Positions 8,633-17,190 of a stretch of DNA of 64,000 bases are shown here, in pieces (position 1 is the first letter of the stretch; each line of letters opens with the position of its first letter). The notes beneath the pieces were generated by a model, which was not told the DNA's origin, made no database searches, and saw nothing but the letters and a program-made list of their open reading frames with translations. This stretch comes from Acidobacteriota bacterium (GTDB lineage Bacteria; Acidobacteriota; Terriglobia; Bryobacterales; Bryobacteraceae): the NCBI GenBank assembly GCA_026393985.1, contig JAPKZB010000081.1:155942-219941 (forward strand). The letters run 5' to 3'. The position numbers and the translations under genes were made by a program.

Positions 8633-9751
8633 ATGCCCTTCGCCCCCATCCCCGAGGCACTGGCGGACTTTCGGTCCGGCCGGATGCTGATTGTTGTTGA
8701 TGATGAAGACCGCGAGAACGAAGGCGATCTCACCATCGCCGCCGAACACATTACCCCGGAAGCCATCAACTTCATGGCAGTGCATGGCCGGGGATTGATC
8801 TGTCTGGCGTTGAGTGCGGAAAAGTGTGACGCGCTCGATCTGCCGCTGATGGCCGCCGCCAACACCTCTCGGTTCGGCACGGCATTCACCGTTTCGATTG
8901 AGGCAGCTCACGGGGTGACCACGGGAATCTCCGCCGCCGATCGCGCCCACACCATCCGCGTCGCCATCCGCCCGGACTCGCGACCGGAAGACCTCGCCCG
9001 TCCCGGTCATATCTTTCCCCTGCGCGCCCGCCCCGGCGGCGTTCTCGCCCGCGCCGGGCAGACCGAAGCGGCCGTCGACCTAGCCGTGCTATCCGGCTTG
9101 CAGCCCGGCGGCGTCATTTGCGAAATCATGAACGAAGACGGCACCATGGCCCGTCTGCCGCAACTCATTGACTTCGCCAAACGATTCGACATCCGGATCA
9201 TCTCAGTAGCCGACCTGATCCGGCACCGTCTCCGACACGAACGCTTCGTACAGCGCACGGCCTCCGGGATCGTCGCCACCGCCCATGGCGAGTTCACCTC
9301 CCACGCCTACACCTCGACCCTCGGCGGCGGACTACACACCGCTTTGGTCCATGGTCAGCTCTCCGCCGTCTCTAATCCGCTCGTCCGCGTTCATGCCCAC
9401 TGCGCCTACGGCAATCTGTTCGGCGCCACCACCTGCGATTGCGCACGCATTGTCGACCGGTCCCTCGCGCTAATTCGCGCCGAGGGCGCCGGGGCGCTCG
9501 TCTATCTGCATCAAACCACGGCAGGATACCAGCAGCGCAACGGGGAGATTGTACCCCATGGGCGGGATCCGGTGCCGCAGCATCCCACCGGCGCCGGCCC
9601 CACGGTTCTGCAGCACGAAGCCGGCCTGGGAGCGCAGATCCTGGCCGACCTCGGCCTCCATCGCATTCGTCTGCTCACCAACCACCCCCGCAAGGTGGTT
9701 GGGCTCGAAGGATTTGGCATCGAAATCACGGCGCAGGTGCCGATCGTGTAA
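8633..9751 (+). CDS. RibBA/RibBX-like riboflavin-pathway protein with altered active sites
   Basis: 372 aa, N-terminal 3,4-dihydroxy-2-butanone-4-phosphate synthase fused to a GTP cyclohydrolase II-like domain. N-domain: [11 protein letters not shown] (23-33) and [10 protein letters not shown] (123-132) are intact, but the usual GHTEA block reads GQTEA with Gln143 where the metal-binding His is expected. C-domain (about 205-372): the three zinc cysteines are present (Cys257, Cys268, Cys270), and [18 protein letters not shown] matches. The EGRGIGL loop is missing ([11 protein letters not shown] instead), and the Asp/Arg-bearing DLR-YGIGAQIL block reads [12 protein letters not shown], so GTP cyclohydrolase II activity is doubtful. 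RibB fused to a catalytically dead RibA-like domain is known as RibBX in Proteobacteria. It sits 12 bp after pgi. Confidence 0.85.
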   Translation: MPFAPIPEALADFRSGRMLIVVDDEDRENEGDLTIAAEHITPEAINFMAVHGRGLICLALSAEKCDALDLPLMAAANTSRFGTAFTVSIEAAHGVTTGISAADRAHTIRVAIRPDSRPEDLARPGHIFPLRARPGGVLARAGQTEAAVDLAVLSGLQPGGVICEIMNEDGTMARLPQLIDFAKRFDIRIISVADLIRHRLRHERFVQRTASGIVATAHGEFTSHAYTSTLGGGLHTALVHGQLSAVSNPLVRVHAHCAYGNLFGATTCDCARIVDRSLALIRAEGAGALVYLHQTTAGYQQRNGEIVPHGRDPVPQHPTGAGPTVLQHEAGLGAQILADLGLHRIRLLTNHPRKVVGLEGFGIEITAQVPIV

Positions 9752-9759
9752 GCCTCCGC

Positions 9760-9800
9760 CCCGCCTGTTGTCAGCGGATCGGGTAGGCGGATCAGGCGGG
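9760..9800 (+). terminator. Weak inverted repeat after the RibBA-like gene
   Basis: CCCGCCTG at 9760-9767 pairs with CAGGCGGG at 9793-9800 across a 25-nt loop. No T-run follows, so Rho-independent termination is only a possibility. Confidence 0.25.
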
Positions 9801-9806
9801 AGTTGC

Positions 9807-9812
9807 TAGACT
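9807..9812 (+). promoter_or_regulatory. -10 box TAGACT before the helicase gene
   Basis: TAGACT ends 6 nt before the in-frame TTG at 9819. This is the spacing seen before other first genes here and favours that TTG as start over GTG 9828 or ATG 9843. Confidence 0.35.
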
Positions 9813-9818
9813 GGTCGA

Positions 9819-12332
9819 TTGCGCAGGGTGTGGCCAGCTTGGATGCCGAAGGCGTTGACCGATTGGTTCGCCGCCCGGTATGCCGCCCCAACCAACGTCC
9901 AGGAGATCGCCTGGCGCCGTACGCTGCGAGGGGATAACACCCTCATCCTGGCGCCCACCGGCAGCGGGAAAACCCTGGCGGACTTCTTCTCGGTCCTGGC
10001 CCGCCTGGGTGCCGAAGCAGCCCGGGGCGCCCTGCCCAATGCCACGGTCGCCATCTACGTAACGCCGCTGCGCGCCCTCGGGCGGGACATTCTCCGCAAC
10101 CTCGAAGAGCCCTTGGCCGCGCTGAACGCCGGACTGCCCGCCCGACAACGGGTCCGGGCCGAGATCCGAACCGGCGATACGGCAATGAAAGACCGCTCCC
10201 GGATGACCCGGCAGCGCCCCCATCTTCTGTTGACCACCCCAGAGAGCCTGAGTTCGCTGCTGTCGCAAAAAGGCTGGCTCGATGGCTTCGTTCCGCAGGT
10301 GGTGATCGTCGATGAGATCCATGCCTTTGCAGAAAACAAGCGAGGCGCGTTGCTGGCGCTCAGCTTGGAGCGGTTGGCCGCCCGCGGGCACGGAACGTTG
10401 CAGCGGATCGGATTGTCGGCCACCGCGGCGCCGGCTTCGGCCATCGCCGAACTGCTGTGCGGGCACCGGCAGTGCGCCATCGTGCAGGATTCCGTACGCC
10501 GCACCCATCGCATCGATCTGCATATCCCCGAGGCGTTGCCGGCGGCGGGCTACGACCCGGGGCGCGTGGCCCTCGCCGCCGTCGATGCGCTCGCCCAAGC
10601 GCAATCAACGCTCGCCTTCTGCTCCACCCGTTCCGCCGCAGAGCGGTTGGGAGCAGCGTTGGGCTTTCTACTGCCCGAAGACGAAGACCGCATTGGCGTC
10701 CACCACTCCTCGATCGAGCGCGGGCAGCGCGAGGCTATCGAAGAGCGCCTCGCGCGCGGGCAGATGAAGTGCGTCGTCTGCTCCACTTCGCTCGAGTTGG
10801 GCGTGGATTACGCCGGGGTGGATCAGGTGATGCTCGTCGGAACGCCCCGGGGAGTTTCCCGGGCCCTGCAGCGGCTGGGACGCAGCGGGCACCGCACGGG
10901 GCAGATGGCCTATGGGCGGCTCTTGCCGTTAAGCCTGCCGGATCTGCTTGAAGCCATCGCGATGCGCGAGGCGGTGCGCGCCGGGGCGCTCGAAGAGCTG
11001 CGGATCCCGCAGGCGCCGCTTGATGTCCTGGCGCAGGTCCTGCTCGGGATGGCGGTAGAACGGCGGTGGGAAATCGGCGAAGCCCTCGCGTTGGTCCGGC
11101 GCGCGGGACCCTATCTCGAACTGCCCGAGCACGAGTTCCGGGAAGTGCTGACCTATCTGGCCGGCGGCGGCCAGGTGCTGGCGCGGTACGGCAAAATCGT
11201 CGTCGAGGACGGCCACTTTACGGTCGCTAGTCCGAAGATTGCCCGCGACTACTTTCACGGTATTGGCACAATCTCTGAAGATTTTCGCGTCAAGGTCGTG
11301 ACAAAGAACAACCGCCGGCTCGGCGACGTCGAAGAGGGCTTCTTGGCCTCCCTGCGGCCGGGCGAGGCGTTTCTGATGGCCGGAAAGGTAGTGGAGATCG
11401 AGCGGCTGGAGCCGGGGATCGCCATTGTCAAGCCATCGACGAGCGAGCAGGTGCAGACGCCGCGCTGGATGGGCGGCAAGATGCCGCTGAGTTCGCGCAT
11501 GGCAGAAGAGGAGCTGCGCCTGCGGCGGACGCTGCGGGAGACCTTCGCCGCCGGGGGCCGGGCCGCCTGCGAGGAGTTGTTGCGCGAGGTCTTCCGGGTG
11601 CCGGAGCGGGTGGCCGCTTTGGCGGCAGGGTTTGTCGAGCGTCAGGCCGAGGCCGCGCCAATCCCCGTCGATTCGCCCGTGCAGGTGGAGCGCGTGCGCC
11701 GGGGCCGCCAGCAGGTAATCCTGCTGCACTGTGTGGCCGGACGCGCGGTCAACCAGAGCTTGGCCTGGGTGGTCGCCTGGCGCCTGGCGCGGGGCGAGAG
11801 CGTAGTGTCGAATTCGAACGACCACGGCTTCCTGCTGTCGATGGGCGCGCACGTCCCCGTGGACGAGGCACGGCTGCGGGCCGCGCTCGCCCCCGCGGGC
11901 TTCATGAACGACCTCGAAACGGTGCTCCGGGGGACCGACACCCTCGGGCGTAAGTTCCGGAACGTGGCCGAAACCGGACAACTCATTCCCAAACGCAGTT
12001 ACAAAGGTCCGGCGAATAAGAAGTTTTCGACCTGGAACGGGAGCCTCTTATACCAGACGCTGCTCACTTACGAGCCGGATCACGTCTTAGTCCGGGAGAC
12101 GGTACGCGAGATCTTTGAGGACTTACTCGATGCCCCGCGAGCCCTGACCGAAGCCCGGCGGCTGCAGGAGGCGCCGTGGGAGTGGTTTGAGCATCCGCGC
12201 CCTTCGCCGTTCGCCCTGCCGTTGTTTGCGGCCTTCAACCGCGACGTTCTGCTGGCCGGGGATATCCACCGGGCCTTCGACGAGATGGCCGCGGCCGTGT
12301 ACGCCGAATGGGACACCAAGCATGCGGTTTGA
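9819..12332 (+). CDS. Ligase-associated DExH-box DNA helicase (Lhr-like)
   Basis: 837 aa from TTG 9819; ATG 9843 is possible. Motifs in order: Walker A LAPTGSGKT (44-52), TPLRALGRDI, TTPESL, DEIH in VVIVDEIHAFAENKRG (about 155), GLSATAAP, then the second RecA fold with STSLELGVDYAGVDQV and QRLGRSGHR (motif VI), followed by the winged-helix and C-terminal Lhr-type region. The ~830-aa length matches the bacterial subgroup normally encoded with an ATP-dependent DNA ligase, an exonuclease and the PdeM nuclease. Here the PdeM gene overlaps its end by 11 nt, which supports this assignment. No ligase or exonuclease gene is in the window. Confidence 0.9.
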   Translation: MRRVWPAWMPKALTDWFAARYAAPTNVQEIAWRRTLRGDNTLILAPTGSGKTLADFFSVLARLGAEAARGALPNATVAIYVTPLRALGRDILRNLEEPLAALNAGLPARQRVRAEIRTGDTAMKDRSRMTRQRPHLLLTTPESLSSLLSQKGWLDGFVPQVVIVDEIHAFAENKRGALLALSLERLAARGHGTLQRIGLSATAAPASAIAELLCGHRQCAIVQDSVRRTHRIDLHIPEALPAAGYDPGRVALAAVDALAQAQSTLAFCSTRSAAERLGAALGFLLPEDEDRIGVHHSSIERGQREAIEERLARGQMKCVVCSTSLELGVDYAGVDQVMLVGTPRGVSRALQRLGRSGHRTGQMAYGRLLPLSLPDLLEAIAMREAVRAGALEELRIPQAPLDVLAQVLLGMAVERRWEIGEALALVRRAGPYLELPEHEFREVLTYLAGGGQVLARYGKIVVEDGHFTVASPKIARDYFHGIGTISEDFRVKVVTKNNRRLGDVEEGFLASLRPGEAFLMAGKVVEIERLEPGIAIVKPSTSEQVQTPRWMGGKMPLSSRMAEEELRLRRTLRETFAAGGRAACEELLREVFRVPERVAALAAGFVERQAEAAPIPVDSPVQVERVRRGRQQVILLHCVAGRAVNQSLAWVVAWRLARGESVVSNSNDHGFLLSMGAHVPVDEARLRAALAPAGFMNDLETVLRGTDTLGRKFRNVAETGQLIPKRSYKGPANKKFSTWNGSLLYQTLLTYEPDHVLVRETVREIFEDLLDAPRALTEARRLQEAPWEWFEHPRPSPFALPLFAAFNRDVLLAGDIHRAFDEMAAAVYAEWDTKHAV

Positions 12333-13035
12333 CGCCGCCGGCGCACTCTGGGCGGACGAGGGACGAACGCTGCTCGTCGCCGATCTGCATCTGGGCTACG
12401 GCTGGGCGCAGCGGCGGCGCGGTGAGCTAGGTCCAGTCGTCGAAGGGGAGACGCGGGAGCGCCTGCTGCGACTCGTGGAGGCGGGGCGGCCGGAGCGGTT
12501 GGTGCTGGTGGGCGATATCGTCCATGCGCCGCGGCCGGCGGCCGAAGAGCGGGCGATGATCGCACAGACGCTCACCGCCCTCCGGGACCGGACCGAACTG
12601 GTGTGCGTCCTCGGGAATCACGACCGGGCGTTCAGCACCGAGTTCCCGGAGTTTCCCGCCGTCGCGGAGTGGCGGACGAGCGGGGTGCGCGTGGTGCATG
12701 GCGATGTGTTGCCCACCGGACCGCTCGAAGGCGTGGTGACGGTGGTCGGGCATTTTCATCCGGCGGTGCGGGTAAAGACAGCTTCGGGGGCCTCACAAAA
12801 GATGGCGGCCTTCCTGGAGGGGCGGGGACTCCTGGTGCTGCCCGCCTTCTCGGACTTTTCAGCCGGCTGCGACATGCGACGCGAGATGCCGGAAGAGTTA
12901 CGGCGCTGGTTCGGAGCGAGCGCCGTCCGGGCCGTGGTCACCGACGGAAAGCGGTTGCTCGAGCTACAGATTGGGCGGCCGAAACCAAGGCGGAAACCGG
13001 AGGTTCCGCCCTGGGTGCGGGCGCGGCAGGGTTAA
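12322..13035 (+). CDS. pdeM: Ligase-associated DNA damage response endonuclease PdeM
   Basis: 237 aa metallophosphoesterase. Metal-binding motifs are complete: ADLHLGY (DxH), GDIVH, GNHD, VHGD and VGHFHP. Start at ATG 12322, 11 nt inside the helicase gene, so the two are probably translationally coupled. PdeM is the nuclease of the ligase-associated repair set. An upstream in-frame extension lies wholly inside the helicase. The C-terminus ends in a basic tail (RPKPRRKPEVPPWVRARQG). The next gene is convergent, 14 bp away. Confidence 0.88.
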   Translation: MRFDAAGALWADEGRTLLVADLHLGYGWAQRRRGELGPVVEGETRERLLRLVEAGRPERLVLVGDIVHAPRPAAEERAMIAQTLTALRDRTELVCVLGNHDRAFSTEFPEFPAVAEWRTSGVRVVHGDVLPTGPLEGVVTVVGHFHPAVRVKTASGASQKMAAFLEGRGLLVLPAFSDFSAGCDMRREMPEELRRWFGASAVRAVVTDGKRLLELQIGRPKPRRKPEVPPWVRARQG

Positions 13036-13049
13036 CCGGGCGCTGGCCG

Positions 13050-14894
13050 CTATCTCGCCGGCGTCCCGGCCGGACGGAGTTCGGCGGGCCACTCATAGCT
13101 GGGCCGGTTGGCATAGCGCTTCATTGTCAGCGTCAGCGTACCCACCGATCCCGGGCGCAACTGCACCGTCAGGTGTTTTGCGTTCACCGGCCGCTTCGTC
13201 TTGCCGTCATCGACAGTCAGAAACTGGTGTTCACCAAACGCCCCCGCCTGCAGGATGGTCTGCCGCGCCGCGGTCGTCGAGGTATTGACGAGCGTCACCC
13301 GGACGCTGTCCTCTGTAATCCGGTCAACGAGCGCGGCGACATCCTCCGGGATGCCCGCCCGCTTCTTGTCGAGATCAAAGTACCGCAAGCGCACATGCAA
13401 CAGGCCACCGTGATAGATATGGTTCGGTCCGCCCATCATCTGCTGCACCAAGCCTTCGAGTACCACCGGGTTCCGGTTTTGCCAATGGTGTACGTTCATC
13501 TCCTCGGGCGGCGTCTTGTCGGTGCGAATCACCTCGAGGCGTCGCAGACATTCGGCATAATTACCGCGCAGAACATCGACGGGCCAGTTCGGATTGCGGC
13601 CTTCGAGAAACAGCATCCAGGGTCCTTCGTTCTTGTCATCCCCCTTGGCCTTGCGGTACGGGGCATTCGTTAGTTTCGGTACATCGACTAACTGGTTCAG
13701 CCGCGATAGATCACCCGCGCCGAAGCTCAGATACCAGAGATTTACCGGATATTGCGGCTCGGCCGGACGCCAGTCGTACCAGCCCTGCTCGGCGTGCCGG
13801 TTGGGCACGAGCACTTTGCCCTGCTCGGTCCGGCTAACCTTGGCTATATAAGCCTGTTGCGAGCGGGGCAGCTCGAGGAACTTGGCATCGCCAGTCAGCA
13901 GCAGGGCGTTCGCCCCGCCGATCATGGTGGCCTCCAGTTGGTTGAACAACCCGTGCGGCCAGCGCCAACCGTAGTAGCCGCCGTACCACTTGCCGTCCAT
14001 GGTCTCGCCGATCTTACCGTTGGGGCCGATGTTGTCGGGGATGATCCCGTTGTTGTCGCGAACGCGTTGCATCCAGGCGTCGACATACTCGGTGATCCAC
14101 TTCTTGTACTTTTCCTCACCCGTGTACATGTAGGCGTGCGCCACCATCGAAGTGGACGCCAGGTTCAGCGGCACGTCAGCGCGCATCATACGCTTGTTCA
14201 TCATCTCTAGGATGTGGGGGAACTTCTTGTCGTCCTCCCAGGCCATCGACTCCGCGACGTTCGGAATGTCGTTGTACGGCAGCGGATAGTGCGACAGGAC
14301 ATCGCGGTGCGTCACCCAATCTTCGGCCGAATTGACGAAACGAGGACCCTTCGAGCCGGTGATCGGGGAGGTAATGCGCTTATGCACCGGGTCCCAGTTG
14401 GGGCCTTCCGTGTAGAGGCGGGCGAACTCGAGCGCGCGCCGCCGCATCCGCGGTTCGTAGGGATTGGAAAGACCGAAGAAGTAGAAGTTGACGTAGCTTT
14501 CGCCGTGGTGCATCCAGTCATAGTAGGAGTCAAACTCCTTGTGGACGGTCCCGTAGCGGGTGAACAGTTCGGTCACTCTGTCCCATAAGTGACGCGCCTG
14601 CGGGTCCATGCGCGCGTCTCCGCCGAGCGCGTGATAAAGCGGGAAGTTATAGAAGCTCTCATAGCCGTCGTCGCTGCCGTCCATGCCGGGCCATTTCGCG
14701 CGCCAGATGAGCGTGCCGTCGGGACGCGTGTACCTTTTGACAAACTCCTGCGAAGCCGGCCAGTACTCTTTCAGGAGATGGCGCTGCCAGAGAGCCCACT
14801 CCGGCGCGGGTTTCGGGGTATCGATCGCGACCGGCTGAGCCATCGCCTTGAAAGCCGCCGTAACAAGTATCACAACAAGCACGAGATATCGCAT
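13050..14894 (-). CDS. Secreted protein of unknown function, alpha/alpha-toroid-like
   Basis: 614 aa from ATG 14894 with signal peptide MRYLVLVVILVTAAFKAMAQ. The next ~480 residues are rich in aromatic and His/Asp/Glu residues in helical repeats (SFYNFPLYHALGG, EFDSYYDWMHHGESYVNFYF, LYTEGPNWDPVHKRI), reminiscent of six-hairpin glycosidase or lyase toroids. The last ~100 residues (RVTLVNTSTTAARQTILQAG to LRPGSVGTLTLTMKRY) look like a beta-sandwich. I do not recognise a named family and infer only a possible periplasmic carbohydrate-active role. The start is supported by TAGAAT 8 nt upstream; a longer frame to 15227 lacks a leader peptide. Confidence 0.7.
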   Translation of the reverse strand: MRYLVLVVILVTAAFKAMAQPVAIDTPKPAPEWALWQRHLLKEYWPASQEFVKRYTRPDGTLIWRAKWPGMDGSDDGYESFYNFPLYHALGGDARMDPQARHLWDRVTELFTRYGTVHKEFDSYYDWMHHGESYVNFYFFGLSNPYEPRMRRRALEFARLYTEGPNWDPVHKRITSPITGSKGPRFVNSAEDWVTHRDVLSHYPLPYNDIPNVAESMAWEDDKKFPHILEMMNKRMMRADVPLNLASTSMVAHAYMYTGEEKYKKWITEYVDAWMQRVRDNNGIIPDNIGPNGKIGETMDGKWYGGYYGWRWPHGLFNQLEATMIGGANALLLTGDAKFLELPRSQQAYIAKVSRTEQGKVLVPNRHAEQGWYDWRPAEPQYPVNLWYLSFGAGDLSRLNQLVDVPKLTNAPYRKAKGDDKNEGPWMLFLEGRNPNWPVDVLRGNYAECLRRLEVIRTDKTPPEEMNVHHWQNRNPVVLEGLVQQMMGGPNHIYHGGLLHVRLRYFDLDKKRAGIPEDVAALVDRITEDSVRVTLVNTSTTAARQTILQAGAFGEHQFLTVDDGKTKRPVNAKHLTVQLRPGSVGTLTLTMKRYANRPSYEWPAELRPAGTPAR

Positions 14895-14902
14895 GACCAC
14901 AG

Positions 14903-14908
14903 ATTCTA
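14903..14908 (-). promoter_or_regulatory. -10 box TAGAAT before the secreted protein gene
   Basis: TAGAAT (14908-14903, five of six matches to TATAAT) ends 8 nt before the ATG at 14894. No Shine-Dalgarno is seen, consistent with a leaderless mRNA. Confidence 0.4.
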
Positions 14909-15231
14909 TCCTTAATCCATACGAGCGTGGGCATACCAGCCAAGCCACATCTGCCAGACCGCAATGAGTGATCGGCGCCAGTTCCTGTCCTCCCTCCTGC
15001 TTGAGCAGGAGCACGAGAAACATCTGCGACGGGCGATCGCCTTGAGGGCCAACAATCCCCGGGCGCCCTACGCGGCGGTGCCGGTGGACGCGGCGAAAAA
15101 CGAGATTGTCGCCGAGGGCTGGAACAAGTCGCCGCAAAACCCGCTCCTGCACGGGGGAAACGGATACCATCAATCGCGGCGCCGAACCGCGGCCGGGGAT
15201 CGACTGGGCGGGACTCGCGCTGTACACGACC

Positions 15232-15301
15232 GCCGAACCGTGTCCGCCGAACCGTGTCCGCCGAACCGTGTCCGCCGAACCGTGTCCGCCGAACCGTGTC
15301 C
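15232..15301 (+). repeat. Five tandem copies of a 14-bp unit
   Basis: Unit GCCGAACCGTGTCC, perfect in all five copies. It lies exactly at the PCxxC zinc motif of the deaminase gene. Because 14 is not a multiple of 3, each gain or loss shifts the frame; relative to the HGE frame only 1, 4 or 7 copies would be productive. Confidence 0.95.
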
Positions 15302-15374
15302 GATGTGCATGGCCGCGGCTTTGTGGGCGGGGATTCCGACGATCGTCTATGGTCCTTCGATTCCGTTCTTGACC

Positions 15375-15500
15375 GCTTTAGGCGGCAACCAGGCATTAGG
15401 CGGCAACCAGGCTTTAGGCGGCAACCAGGCTTTAGGCGGCAACCAGGCTTTAGGCGGCAACCAGGCTTTAGGCGGCAACCAGGCTTTAGGCGGCAACCAG
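15375..15500 (+). repeat. Seven tandem copies of an 18-bp unit
   Basis: Unit GCTTTAGGCGGCAACCAG, encoding ALGGNQ. All copies are identical except the second, which has GCA for GCT. Copy-number change would stay in frame. The family normally has a single such segment before IDIRA, so this looks like slippage expansion. Confidence 0.95.
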
Positions 15501-15659
15501 ATCGATATCCGTGCCACGGAAGTGGCGCGGCGGACCGGTTTCCGCAGGGCAACGGTGCTCGGCGGAGTAGTGGAAGAAGAGTGCAACGCGCTGTTTCTGG
15601 CGGCCACAGAACTTTAGGCGCACCGAAATTGCGAAACGAAGCCAACGGCGCGTCTTGCC

Positions 15660-17186
15660 TTAGAGTATCGCTTCGATGACGCTCGGCCCCGGTTCGCGCA
15701 GGCACCGCGCGAAGTGTTCGAGGAAGGCCTCCACGGTCTCCACGCGCACCGCGGGAACGCCAAGGCCTTCGGCGATGCGGACGAAGTCGAGCGGCGGCGT
15801 ACCGATATCCACCATGGCCCTCGCCCGTTCGCCGAAGCCGTTGGCGCCGGTACGGCGCATCTCGACGTCAAGGATCTGGTAGCGGCGGTTGGCGAAAATG
15901 ACGGTGACGATGTCGAGCTTCTCGCGGGCCATGGTCCACCACGCCTGGGGCGTATAAAGGGCGCTACCATCACCTTCGAGCACCACGACCTTGCGGCCGG
16001 GGCAGGCGATGGCCGCGCCCACGGCCACGGGCAGACCCTGGCCGATCGAACCACCGGTTACCGGCAGGTAATCAAAACGCGGGGCGTGGCGGAGCGCCGC
16101 GAGCACAGGAGGGCCCGAGGAGACCATCTCATCCGAGACGATCGCATCCGGCGGCAGGAGCGCCGCGATGGCTTGGCCGAGCGCAGCCACGGTGAGCGGC
16201 CCAAGCGGCGGCGGCAGCAGGGCCGGCGGATCCTCCCAGCCGGGGTCTGCCGGCAGGTTGGCGGTTAAGGCGGCCAGAGCGGCAAGGCCGTCCTGTTCGG
16301 GTGTAGCGAGTTCGTGGACGCGGCACTCGGGCGGGGTCAGGTAGCTGGCTTCGTCCGGGTAGCCGAAGAAAGAAACGGGAGCTTTAGCTTCCACCAGCAC
16401 CAGGTCCGTCAGACCGGCCAACTGCTCTTGAGCGGGGCCGGGGAAGTAGGCGATTCGCTCGGGTTGGAAGCCTCCGCGGCCCATGGCGACGCGGGCCGCG
16501 TTGCGATCGATCAACACGCGCCAACCGGCGGCGGCCAGACGGGAGGCCAGCGCCAGACCGCGCTCGCCCGCCGTTTGGCCGCCGAGCAGCAGCCCCCAAT
16601 TCCCTGCTCCGCCCTGCGGCGGAACAGCCGACACGGGGGGCGGCGCGGGGGGCGGCGCGGGCGGAGCAGGTTCCCCGATGGGGCCCCCCTCGGACCAGGA
16701 GAAATCGGCCGGGATGATCAGGTGGGCGATGCGGCCGGGATAGCGGCGGGCCGCGGCGATCACCCGGGCCGTCGTGGGGCCGATGGCGGCCGGCGATTCG
16801 AGGCGATGCACCTCGGGCGAAACCGTGGCGGCAAAGGCGGCGATGTCAGCGGTGAGCGGCGCGTCGTAGGCCAAATGGCGAGTAGAGTGTTCGCCGATCA
16901 GACTCACGATGGGGGTGCGGGCCTTGCGGGCGTTGTGAAAATTCGCCAGACCATTGGCGAGGCCAGGGCCGAGATGGAGCAGCGTGGCGGCGGGCCGGCC
17001 CGTCATGCGGGCGTAGCCATCGGCTGCGCCAGAGCAGACGCCTTCAAACAGGCAGAGCACCCCGCGCATGGCGGGCACGCGGTCGAGCGCCGCCACGAAG
17101 TGCATCTCCGAGGTGCCGGGGTTGGCAAAACAGACCTCGACGCCGTGGGCGAGGAGGGTACGCAGCAAGACTTCGGCGCCGGTCAT
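15660..17186 (-). CDS. Acetolactate synthase-like thiamine diphosphate enzyme
   Basis: 508 aa with three TPP-enzyme domains. The N-terminal PYR domain has the conserved Glu in CLFEGVCSGAADGYARMTG, followed by LHLGPGLANGLANFHNA. A central domain follows a Pro/Ala-rich linker (about residues 172-192). The C-terminal PP domain has GDGSALYTPQAWWTMAREK continuing to FANR, the GDG...N cofactor/Mg motif. Shorter than IlvB and without an adjacent regulatory subunit, so it belongs to the acetolactate synthase-like/benzoylformate decarboxylase-like group; the substrate cannot be read from sequence. It lies 4 bp downstream of the Gfo/Idh gene, so the two are one transcript. Confidence 0.8.
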   Translation of the reverse strand: MTGAEVLLRTLLAHGVEVCFANPGTSEMHFVAALDRVPAMRGVLCLFEGVCSGAADGYARMTGRPAATLLHLGPGLANGLANFHNARKARTPIVSLIGEHSTRHLAYDAPLTADIAAFAATVSPEVHRLESPAAIGPTTARVIAAARRYPGRIAHLIIPADFSWSEGGPIGEPAPPAPPPAPPPVSAVPPQGGAGNWGLLLGGQTAGERGLALASRLAAAGWRVLIDRNAARVAMGRGGFQPERIAYFPGPAQEQLAGLTDLVLVEAKAPVSFFGYPDEASYLTPPECRVHELATPEQDGLAALAALTANLPADPGWEDPPALLPPPLGPLTVAALGQAIAALLPPDAIVSDEMVSSGPPVLAALRHAPRFDYLPVTGGSIGQGLPVAVGAAIACPGRKVVVLEGDGSALYTPQAWWTMAREKLDIVTVIFANRRYQILDVEMRRTGANGFGERARAMVDIGTPPLDFVRIAEGLGVPAVRVETVEAFLEHFARCLREPGPSVIEAIL

Positions 17187-17190
17187 CGAC

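Larger units (their letters stand above)
14964..15617 (+). pseudogene. Nucleoside deaminase (CDA fold) scrambled by a G-run indel and two tandem repeat arrays
   Basis: Start MSDRRQFL at 14964. The N-part NPRAPYAAVPVDAAKNEIVAEGW and C-part EPCPMCMAAALWAGIPTIVYG followed by IDIRATEVARRTGF identify a zinc-dependent nucleoside/guanine-type deaminase (HxE plus PCxxC). At 15153-15157 a run of five Gs turns the zinc motif HGE into HGG; with four Gs the frame reads HGETDTINRGAEPRPGIDWA through to TTAEPCP. Five copies of a 14-bp repeat (15232-15301) then add 56 nt over a single copy. The +1 and +56 cancel, so a 217-aa frame stays open, but about 45 internal residues including the catalytic Glu are out of frame. 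Seven in-frame LGGNQ-A repeats follow. Probably inactive as written; phase variation or assembly error are alternatives. Confidence 0.8.

Noticed and set aside
15232..15500. CRISPR array
   Set aside because: Units are directly contiguous with no spacers, 14 and 18 bp long, and lie inside a gene.
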